A program made the translations under genes and the position numbers. From positions 20,748 to 47,718 of the IMG/VR virus record IMGVR_UViG_3300030104_000580: a stretch of DNA of 26,971 nucleotides; one strand, 5' to 3'. The notes beneath the pieces are model-generated. The model did not search any database. It saw only the letters and a list, made by a program, of their open reading frames with translations, and was not told the origin of the DNA. Source of the DNA: a virus. Positions 6,758 through 13,176 of the stretch are shown one piece after another (the first letter of the stretch is position 1; every line of letters starts with the position of its first letter).

Positions 6758-7961
6758 AAGTCTTATGAATAGGTCATTCTATGATGACCACCGAGGAGCG
6801 AAATGTCCCGACAAGCTATTCAGTAAGGATGTTCGCAAGATTAAACAGGCTATCGACAGTGCCATGACTAAGTACGAGCGTACTGTGACACCCGATGAAA
6901 TAGAAGCTCTGTTTATGTCAAACAATCCCACTATGACTACCGCACAGAAGCAAGCGTACTCTTCTTTGTTCTTCAAGATAAAGAAAGAACAGCCTATGGG
7001 TAGCGACATAGCTAATGAAGTGTTGTCTAAATTGTTTCAGCAAGTCATTGGAGAAGAGATTGCTAACTTAGGATTTGATTATGTCAATGGTGATATGTCA
7101 AGCCTAGAGCCATTACGCATTATGCTAGAGCAGTATGGTGATGACTTTGTTCCCAACTTGAATGTCGAGTGGGATGACATTGAGATAGAAACATTACTTG
7201 CACGAGCAGACTTGGAAGCACGATGGACTTTCAATGTACCTACACTTACACGCAAGGTCGAAGGTGTGAATGCAGGACATCTGATTGAGATAGGTGCTAG
7301 ACCTAATACTGGTAAGACATCTTTCCATGCCAGTTTGATTGCATCACCACAAGGTTTTGCCCATCAAGGTGCTAACTGTATTGTGCTATGTAACGAAGAA
7401 GGATATCATCGTGTGGGTGCTAGATACCTAACTGCTGCCACTGGTATGACCATGAAAGAAATCAAAGATAATCCTACCAAAGCTCGTGACTTATATGCAC
7501 CAGTTAAAGAACGCATCAAGATAAAAGATGCAACTGGTCGTGACATGGCTTGGGTTGAGAGTATATGTAAGACATTCAAGCCCGACATTGTATTGTTAGA
7601 CATGGGTGATAAGTTTGCTAAGACAGCAGGATTTGCCAGAACAGATGAAGCTCTGAAAGCAAATGCTGTACACGCTCGTATGATTGCCAAGCAACATGAG
7701 TGTGCTATCTTTTACATGTCACAGCTTTCAGCAGATGCGGAAGGTAAAGTGTTGCTAAACCAATCCATGATGGAAGGTTCACGTACAGGTAAGGCAGCCG
7801 AAGCTGACTTGATGGTATTGATAGCCAAGAATCCACCTGTAGATGGTCAAGAAGAAGAAGATGCACAAAGACATTTAAATGTTGTGAAAAATAAGTTGAC
7901 AGGATGGCATGGTGTGGTACACTGCGAACTTGATTATAAAACTGCGAGGTACTTATCGTGA
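6738..7961 (+). CDS. replicative DNA helicase, DnaB/T7 gp4 family
   Basis: This is a hexameric RecA-fold helicase that unwinds the replication fork with ATP or dTTP. An N-terminal helical domain (about 1-140) is followed by the motor: Walker A GARPNTGKTS (186-195), a catalytic acidic pair NEE (219-221), Walker B IVLLDMGDKF with D288, and the H3/H4 segments MSQL (Q329) and MEGSRTGKAAEADLMV, which end in the sensor region. The length of 407 residues is typical of phage DnaB-like enzymes. No separate loader is seen nearby. The gene overlaps the primase by 20 bases and the polymerase by 4 (GTGA), so primase, helicase and polymerase form one translational unit. Confidence 0.92.
   Translation: MELSLIRSLMNRSFYDDHRGAKCPDKLFSKDVRKIKQAIDSAMTKYERTVTPDEIEALFMSNNPTMTTAQKQAYSSLFFKIKKEQPMGSDIANEVLSKLFQQVIGEEIANLGFDYVNGDMSSLEPLRIMLEQYGDDFVPNLNVEWDDIEIETLLARADLEARWTFNVPTLTRKVEGVNAGHLIEIGARPNTGKTSFHASLIASPQGFAHQGANCIVLCNEEGYHRVGARYLTAATGMTMKEIKDNPTKARDLYAPVKERIKIKDATGRDMAWVESICKTFKPDIVLLDMGDKFAKTAGFARTDEALKANAVHARMIAKQHECAIFYMSQLSADAEGKVLLNQSMMEGSRTGKAAEADLMVLIAKNPPVDGQEEEDAQRHLNVVKNKLTGWHGVVHCELDYKTARYLS
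7896..7923 (+). promoter_or_regulatory. weak candidate promoter before the DNA polymerase gene
   Basis: Inside the 3' end of the helicase gene are TTGACA (7896-7901), a 16-base spacer and TACACT (7918-7923) with TG two bases upstream, as in an extended -10. It would start transcription about 30 bases before the polymerase GTG. Because it lies in coding sequence and the -10 is poor, a chance match is quite possible. Confidence 0.25.
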
Positions 7962-9997
7962 AAATAGTTGTTGATGTAGAAAACACAGTTACCAAACGAG
8001 ATGGTAAGATGCATCTAGACCCATTTGAACCAGACAATACGCTTGTTATGGTTGGAGTGTTGACAGATACAGGTGAAGAACATATCGTTACATTTGACCA
8101 CGCAGGTGCGGAAGCTACACCCAATGGACATCAAATTGTACAAGACCTACTTGACAAAGCAGGTGCTGTCATATGCCACAACTCTGCGTATGATTTAATG
8201 TGGTTGTGGGAGTCTGGATTTAAGTATGATGGTGCGGTGTTTGACACTATGTTAGCTGAGTATGTACTACAACGTGGTATTAAACAGCCACTGTCTCTTG
8301 AAGCATGTGCAGAAAGATATGAGTTAGATACTAAGAAGCAGGACACTCTTAAAGAGTATTTTAAACAAGGCTTATCTACAAGAGAGATACCACATGATGA
8401 ATTATCTGAGTATCTGTCAGCAGACTTACACGCTACACAACAGTTAGCAAATAAGATAACATATAAATTAAACACAACTGATTCGCCTTTGATGGACACA
8501 GTTCTTCTGACCAATCAGTTAGCAGTTGGCTTGGCTAAGATATATAACAGAGGATTTAAGGTAGACTTCTCTGCTCTTAGAGATGTGCGTATGCAGTACC
8601 AATCAGAACAGGCACTTCTTATAGATAGCTTAGAAGCACAAGTCAGAGAAGTTATGGGCGATACACCTGTAAACTTAAACAGCCCCGAACAATTATCATG
8701 GGTAATCTACGGTAGAAAAGTTAAAGACAAAACAGATTGGGTTACAGCTATTGACCCATACATGACCAGTTCGGACTTCAAAGAAGCTTTATCTAAGCAT
8801 ACAGAGAGATTATATAGAACAGAAGCAACGCAATGCACTACATGTTCTGGCTATGGTAAGATTCGTAAGACAAAGAAGGATGGCACACCTTTCTCTAAAG
8901 AGTCACGTTGTGTGGATTGTGATGGTAAAGGCTATCTATATACACCTACAGAAAAACGTGCGGGATTTTGTTTTGTACCACCATCACCAAAGTGGGCATC
9001 GGCTAATGGCTTTACAACAAACAAGATGAATTTACAAATGCTTGAGAGTACAGCCAAGAACAAAGGCATGGAAGATGCAGAGCGTTTCTTACGTAACGTG
9101 CGTAGGCTGTCTGCTGTAGAGACTTACTTATCTTCTTTCATTGAAGGTATATCTACACACATGAAACCAGATGAAATGCTACACGTTAGATTGTTACAGC
9201 ATCGTACATCTACAGGTAGACTGTCGGGTGCTGACCCAAACATGCAAAACATGCCTAGAGGTGGTACGTTTCCTGTTAAGAAAGTATTTATATCTCGTTG
9301 GAAAGGCGGTGAGATACTTGAAGCTGACTTTGCACAACTGGAGTTCAGAGCTGCGGCATATTTGTCACAGGACAAAGTTGCTATGGAAGAAGTGGCAACA
9401 GGCTTTGATGTTCATGCCTACACTGCTAAGATTATATCTGATGCAGGACAGCCAACATCTAGACAAGAAGCCAAGGCTCACACATTTGCTCCGCTATATG
9501 GTGCGAGTGGGTTTGGCAGAACTAAAGCTGAAGCTCGTTACTATGAACATTTTACACAGAAATATTCTGGCATTGCAGAGTGGCATAAGAAACTAGCTCG
9601 TAGTGCTTTAGACAATCAAAAGATTAGTACACCATCAGGCAGAGAGTTTTCTTTTCCCGATGTGTCACGTAATAGAAGTGGTAGAATTAGCCACTTCACA
9701 CAGATAAAGAATTATCCTGTGCAGTCGTTTGCTACAGCAGACATAGTGCCACTGGCACTGCTACACATAGATAATCTTTTAGAGCCAATGCATTCCTGTA
9801 TTGTTAATACAGTACACGATAGTATTGTTATTGATGTTCACCCACAAGAACGACAGAGCGTTATTGATACGATAGATAAAACTAATGAAGCTTTATCTGG
9901 TATAATATCAATGCGGTGGGGAATAGAATTTAATGTACCATTGTTATTGGAAGCAAAAATAGGTAATAATTGGCTTGACACTAAAGATGTAGTATGA
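7958..9997 (+). CDS. polA: DNA polymerase family A with 3'-5' exonuclease and DnaJ-type zinc insertion
   Basis: This is the replicative DNA polymerase (679 residues). The proofreading exonuclease shows D6-x-E8 (VVDVEN), HNSAYD (N75, D79) and YLSAD (Y152, D156). The polymerase shows RTSTGRLSGADPNMQN (416-431), motif A ADFAQLE (D457), motif B RQEAKAHTFAPLYG (R502, K506, F510, Y514) and motif C VHDS (H620, D621). Between them, residues 293-328 carry CxxCSGYG and CxxCDGKGY (C293, C296, C318, C321), a DnaJ central-domain-like zinc site. This layout is the recognised hallmark of HMO-2011-type marine phages. Phe510 aligns with E. coli Phe762. The start is GTG in a GTGA overlap with the helicase; no better start exists because the exonuclease motif begins at residue 6. 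Confidence 0.96.
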   Translation: MKIVVDVENTVTKRDGKMHLDPFEPDNTLVMVGVLTDTGEEHIVTFDHAGAEATPNGHQIVQDLLDKAGAVICHNSAYDLMWLWESGFKYDGAVFDTMLAEYVLQRGIKQPLSLEACAERYELDTKKQDTLKEYFKQGLSTREIPHDELSEYLSADLHATQQLANKITYKLNTTDSPLMDTVLLTNQLAVGLAKIYNRGFKVDFSALRDVRMQYQSEQALLIDSLEAQVREVMGDTPVNLNSPEQLSWVIYGRKVKDKTDWVTAIDPYMTSSDFKEALSKHTERLYRTEATQCTTCSGYGKIRKTKKDGTPFSKESRCVDCDGKGYLYTPTEKRAGFCFVPPSPKWASANGFTTNKMNLQMLESTAKNKGMEDAERFLRNVRRLSAVETYLSSFIEGISTHMKPDEMLHVRLLQHRTSTGRLSGADPNMQNMPRGGTFPVKKVFISRWKGGEILEADFAQLEFRAAAYLSQDKVAMEEVATGFDVHAYTAKIISDAGQPTSRQEAKAHTFAPLYGASGFGRTKAEARYYEHFTQKYSGIAEWHKKLARSALDNQKISTPSGREFSFPDVSRNRSGRISHFTQIKNYPVQSFATADIVPLALLHIDNLLEPMHSCIVNTVHDSIVIDVHPQERQSVIDTIDKTNEALSGIISMRWGIEFNVPLLLEAKIGNNWLDTKDVV

Positions 9998-10003
9998 TAT
10001 AAC
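9975..10003 (+). promoter_or_regulatory. near-consensus sigma70 promoter
   Basis: TTGACA (9975-9980) is followed after exactly 17 bases by TATAAC (9998-10003), with TG at 9995-9996 giving an extended -10. The predicted start is near 10010, and the gene behind it has its ribosome binding site at 10021-10026. The -35 lies inside the last codons of the DNA polymerase gene and the -10 at its stop codon. It should drive the operon beginning at 10037 using host RNA polymerase. Confidence 0.75.
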
Positions 10004-10036
10004 TATTGCTCATTTGTTAAAAAGGAGACAACATAA

Positions 10037-10930
10037 ATGACAGAACTTACAACTATAGACCCGAATAATTACAATGCAATGGCGAAAGCTATGGGCATAG
10101 CTAATGAAGCTCCTACGAAAGCTAAGAGCAGTTCTTTGGCTAGGCTTAGAATTAACCACTCGCCTATCATGGGTACAGCAGAAGTAAAAGGTAAAAGTGT
10201 TAACGTAGAAACTGTTAGCGGTGGTACATATAAATTGGAAATACCCGATGGGGATACCTACTACGCTAACTCTATAAAGATAAGACCGCACATGCAAAGG
10301 TTTATGTATAAGCGATTTGTTATGGGCGGTGCTAACTCCCCAAATCGTTACATCAAAACTATTATGTCTGACAATCTTAATGTAGATTTGAAAGACAATG
10401 ATGGCGGTTTTAATTGTGGTAAACCTGCAGGATATATACAGGACTTCAAGGCATTGCCTGAGAAGACACAAGACCTTATCAAGCAGATAAAAAGAGTACG
10501 AGTAGTACTTGGTGTTGTTGAGCTAGTGAATCCTATGAATGCAAAAGGCGAGGAAGTAAAAGTTGATACTATGCCTTTTATATGGGAGATTGATAATAGA
10601 GATGCTTTCAAACTTGTTGGAGAATCTTTTGCTAGTCTAGCTAAGTTACAGAGACTGCCAGTGCATCATATGATAACTGCATCTACAGATGAAAGAAAGT
10701 TACCAAATGGTAATAGCTTTTTTGTACCTGTGGTATCACTAGACGTTTCTAATACTCTTGATGTGACACAAGAAGACCAAACCATATTTGCTGATTTCTT
10801 AGCGTGGTTGGATAACTACAATAACTACATTCTTAACATGTGGTCAGAGAAAGCTAATGCTCGTATGAGTGAAGAAGATACTAGCGTTGTCGATGACTTA
10901 GTGGATATCGAAGTTGAGGAAGTAGCCTAA
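10037..10930 (+). CDS. probable single-stranded DNA-binding protein
   Basis: This 297-residue protein has no clear catalytic motif. The body is beta-rich (for example VEVKGKS/VETVSGGTYKLEI-type strands in the N-terminal third and VRVVLGVVELV in the middle). It ends in a strongly acidic tail (MSEEDTSVVDDLVDIEVEE), the classic partner-binding tail of phage and bacterial ssDNA-binding proteins such as T7 gp2.5. It sits between the DNA polymerase and the exonuclease, directly behind a strong promoter, as expected for a protein needed in quantity. The function is inferred from tail and position, not from a recognised OB-fold signature. AAAAAGGAG precedes ATG 10037. Confidence 0.6.
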   Translation: MTELTTIDPNNYNAMAKAMGIANEAPTKAKSSSLARLRINHSPIMGTAEVKGKSVNVETVSGGTYKLEIPDGDTYYANSIKIRPHMQRFMYKRFVMGGANSPNRYIKTIMSDNLNVDLKDNDGGFNCGKPAGYIQDFKALPEKTQDLIKQIKRVRVVLGVVELVNPMNAKGEEVKVDTMPFIWEIDNRDAFKLVGESFASLAKLQRLPVHHMITASTDERKLPNGNSFFVPVVSLDVSNTLDVTQEDQTIFADFLAWLDNYNNYILNMWSEKANARMSEEDTSVVDDLVDIEVEEVA

Positions 10931-11793
10931 TGAATCATCCTGCTGAACTGGCATTGCACCAGTACTTTGAAAATGCGGTTAAAGGCAAGACTACCATGTC
11001 TAATAAAACCATTAAACAAGTAGCAACTGATGTGGCTAGTGCTATGCAACGTCAGTTCGGTGGGACTAAGAGTCGCAAGGACTTCCGCATTAGAATGTCT
11101 AATGTGGGTAGACCATCCTGCCAACTATGGTATGAAAAGAATAAGCCTGAGAAAGCTTTGCCATTTCCTTCATCATTTATAATGAATATGATGCTAGGAG
11201 ATATAGTAGAAGCTGTATTCAAAGGTGTAATGACTGAAGCAGGTATTCAATACGAAGATGCCAAAGAAGTTTCTTTAGACGTTGGTGAGTCAACTGTATC
11301 GGGGACATACGACATTGTTGTAGATGGTGCAGTTGACGACATCAAGTCTGCTTCAGATTGGTCTTATAAGAATAAGTTTGAATCCTATGATACACTGGCA
11401 GAGTCAGATGGCTTTGGGTATGTAGGACAGTTAGCAGGTTATGCCAAAGCATCGGGTAAAAAAGTCGGTGGTTGGTGGGTTGTTAACAAAGCGAATGGAC
11501 ATTTTAAATATGTACCTGCAAAAGGTCTTGAACTAGATAAAGAAGTATCTAAGATAGAAAAGAATGTAAAGACAGTGAATGCTAATGTGTTTAAGCGTTG
11601 CTTTGATGCTGAAGAGGAAACATTTAGAGGAAAGACCACAGGTAATAAAGTATTGAATCAGAACTGCAAGTTCTGTTCATATAGATTTGATTGTTGGTCT
11701 GGTCTTATTGAGAAACCTGCGGTCAAATCACAAGCCAAGCAACCTAGAATGGTTGCGTATGTTCACTTAAACGAGGAGTATACAAATGAGTGA
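10930..11793 (+). CDS. Cas4/RecB-like exonuclease (PD-(D/E)XK, probable Fe-S)
   Basis: This nuclease of the PD-(D/E)XK superfamily likely degrades DNA ends during host DNA breakdown or recombination, in the position of T7 gp6. The active site reads GTYDIVVDGAVDDIKSAS, with Asp128 and the D137-x-K139 pair, followed by the RecB-family QLAGY motif (Q167-Y171). Four cysteines (C64 at the N-terminal side and C246-x2-C249-x5-C255 near the C terminus) are arranged as in Cas4/AddB iron-sulphur nucleases. The 287-residue length fits. It starts by TAATG overlap with the putative SSB gene. No cas genes or repeats occur here, so it is a phage recombination nuclease and not a CRISPR adaptation component. 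Confidence 0.88.
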   Translation: MNHPAELALHQYFENAVKGKTTMSNKTIKQVATDVASAMQRQFGGTKSRKDFRIRMSNVGRPSCQLWYEKNKPEKALPFPSSFIMNMMLGDIVEAVFKGVMTEAGIQYEDAKEVSLDVGESTVSGTYDIVVDGAVDDIKSASDWSYKNKFESYDTLAESDGFGYVGQLAGYAKASGKKVGGWWVVNKANGHFKYVPAKGLELDKEVSKIEKNVKTVNANVFKRCFDAEEETFRGKTTGNKVLNQNCKFCSYRFDCWSGLIEKPAVKSQAKQPRMVAYVHLNEEYTNE

Positions 11794-11995
11794 TATGGAA
11801 CTAGAAACTCTGGAGACAGAGATAAAAGAAACGCAAGAGCGTTTGAGTAATTTACGTAAAGAGTATAAAGAAAAAAAGTATGCGTCATTAAAAATGGCTA
11901 TGGAAGCTAAAAGAGAAGCGGACAGAGCTTTAGCAGAAGAGTATAAAGCTCTTGGTATTTCTTCTTTATCTTACAACAGGGGATTTTATCTTTAA
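11786..11995 (+). CDS. small coiled-coil protein (69 aa)
   Basis: This 69-residue, highly charged protein is predicted from its composition to be almost entirely helical. Residues 3-32 (ELETLETEIKETQERLSNLR and onward) form heptad-like coiled coil, followed by a Lys/Ala/Glu helix and a short aromatic tail (SLSYNRGFYL). It overlaps the exonuclease by 8 bases and is directly followed by the resolvase TTG start. Function unknown; it may be an adaptor or dimerisation factor for a neighbouring nuclease. Confidence 0.65.
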   Translation: MSDMELETLETEIKETQERLSNLRKEYKEKKYASLKMAMEAKREADRALAEEYKALGISSLSYNRGFYL

Positions 11996-12457
11996 TTGGT
12001 AAATAGATTCTCACAATTTATGGCAGCACGAAAGTACGGCTATCGTAGCGGTCTGGAAATAAAAATCTCTGACTTGTTGAAAGAGCAACGTGTAAAGTTT
12101 AAATACGAGCCTTTTAAAATAGAATGGGAAGACTTAGCCTACCGCACGTACACACCTGATTTTGTGCTGTCTAATGGTGTTATCATAGAAACCAAAGGAC
12201 AGTTTACCGCATCAGATAGAAGAAAACATCTGGCTATACAGAAACAACATCCTAAATTGGATATACGTTTTGTATTTACAAATAGCAGACGAAAGCTTAG
12301 AAAGGGTGCAAAGTCTACGTATGGCGAATGGTGTTCTCGCTACGACTTTGAGTACTACGACAGAATAATTCCTGAATCGTGGATAAAAGAGAAAGGTAAA
12401 GACAAGTATCCTACGTTCATTAAATTTAATGGAACAAAATTAAAAAGGAAAAGTTGA
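11996..12457 (+). CDS. T7 endonuclease I-like Holliday junction resolvase
   Basis: This enzyme cuts four-way and branched DNA, needed to resolve replication and recombination intermediates before packaging. It is clearly homologous to T7 gp3: RSGLE (E21), TYTPDF (D55), IIETKG (E65, K67), RKHLAIQKQHPKLDIRFVF and the YGEWC and IPESWIKE elements. With the TTG start at 11996, Asp55, Glu65 and Lys67 fall at the same residue numbers as the T7 catalytic residues, which supports this unusual start. The only nearby alternative, ATG 12020, has no ribosome binding site, while AGGGGA lies about 12 bases before TTG. It follows the preceding stop with no gap. Confidence 0.93.
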   Translation: MVNRFSQFMAARKYGYRSGLEIKISDLLKEQRVKFKYEPFKIEWEDLAYRTYTPDFVLSNGVIIETKGQFTASDRRKHLAIQKQHPKLDIRFVFTNSRRKLRKGAKSTYGEWCSRYDFEYYDRIIPESWIKEKGKDKYPTFIKFNGTKLKRKS

Positions 12458-12804
12458 TGGATATAGCAAATAAACTGGACAAGAATGACTTTGTAATTAG
12501 AGTTCGTCCTACAAGACAAAAAGGAAATGGCAGGTGGTCAGGCACTGCAGATATTACAGTAGTTACTTCAGAACTAAATGACTTAGATGATAAGGAATGG
12601 GGTGAGCTAATGGAGTTTTGTAGAATGATGTGTGCTTCTGTGCCTATTATAGAAGAGGTAGAAAACTTTAGAAACTTATTACACGATTATTTAAGACGTT
12701 CTTATGACAAAAATGAAGATGTTTTTCTTGACAAAGAACAAGATAGTAATATAATACACTTGAAATTTATGAATGGGAATAAGAACGATGAAGAAAAAGA
12801 TTGA
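12457..12804 (+). CDS. hypothetical protein (115 aa)
   Basis: I do not recognise this protein. It starts at ATG 12457, overlapping the resolvase stop (TGATG), with AAAAAGGAAAAG as leader. An upstream in-frame TTG is less likely. The N-terminal half looks like a small alpha/beta domain (FVIRVRPTRQKGNGRWSGTA), with Trp and Gly conserved-looking positions. The C-terminal half is helical and very acidic, ending in DEEKD. There are no metal sites or membrane helices. It overlaps the following DUF3310 gene by 17 bases. Confidence 0.65.
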   Translation: MDIANKLDKNDFVIRVRPTRQKGNGRWSGTADITVVTSELNDLDDKEWGELMEFCRMMCASVPIIEEVENFRNLLHDYLRRSYDKNEDVFLDKEQDSNIIHLKFMNGNKNDEEKD

Positions 12805-13027
12805 CTTAATAAACCACCCACCACATTACAAGAAAGGTAATATGGAAGTAATAGATGTCATAGAAGCTTTTCTAACTCCTGAAGAATATAGAGGATATAT
12901 AAAAGGTAATAATATAAAATATATTCTAAGAGAAACATATAAAGGCGGTGATGCTGATATAGGAAAAGCTAGGTGGTATTTAAATAGATTTTTTGATTAC
13001 TTTAAAGGGAAATTAAATGCTAGTTAA
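12788..13027 (+). CDS. DUF3310 family protein (T7 gp1.7-like region)
   Basis: The protein matches the DUF3310 family, small phage proteins sharing a domain with T7 gp1.7, an enzyme that phosphorylates dTMP and dGMP. The hallmark is NHPPHYKKGNMEVIDVIEAF near the N terminus, then GNNIKYILR and KGGDADIGKARWYLNRF. Whether this short form (79 residues) is a kinase by itself is uncertain. The placement next to ribonucleotide reductase supports a nucleotide-metabolism role. I chose ATG 12788, five codons into the longest frame, because family members begin a few residues before NHPPHY. ATG 12773 is also possible. Confidence 0.85.
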   Translation: MKKKIDLINHPPHYKKGNMEVIDVIEAFLTPEEYRGYIKGNNIKYILRETYKGGDADIGKARWYLNRFFDYFKGKLNAS

Positions 13028-13175
13028 AATGCTCATAGCTATAGATATAGACCCAGAGGAGTACCCCATTCCTGCTGATGGTAAAGTATCAGAAGAAATT
13101 GAGGATGGCATTCGTGAATATTTTTATGATGTTCATGGTGCTAAGATTAAAAATATAAAAACACTGAGAGAATGA
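13017..13175 (+). CDS. small conserved phage protein (52 aa)
   Basis: This 52-residue gene overlaps the DUF3310 gene by 11 bases and ends one base before the reductase ATG. A good ribosome binding site (AAAGGGA, 13004-13010) precedes ATG 13017. The product begins with a beta strand (MLVKMLIAIDID), then PEEYPIPADGKVSEEIEDG, an acidic helix and a basic strand (KIKNIKTL). The pattern of a strand, then PxEYPxPADG, then a helix resembles small conserved proteins of marine phages with no known function. Both flanking spacings argue that it is a true gene. Confidence 0.7.
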   Translation: MLVKMLIAIDIDPEEYPIPADGKVSEEIEDGIREYFYDVHGAKIKNIKTLRE

Positions 13176-13176
13176 T

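Noticed and set aside
10010-10471. Long open frames opposite real genes (for example 10010-10471 minus, 7705-8124 minus, 23073-23555 plus)
   Set aside because: They lie wholly or almost wholly antisense to recognised or tightly packed genes, lack convincing leaders and have low-complexity, cysteine- and serine-rich products typical of shadow frames.
10930-11793. Cas4-like gene as evidence of a CRISPR system
   Set aside because: No other cas genes and no repeat array occur. Its place after the polymerase and SSB-like gene matches phage recombination nucleases.
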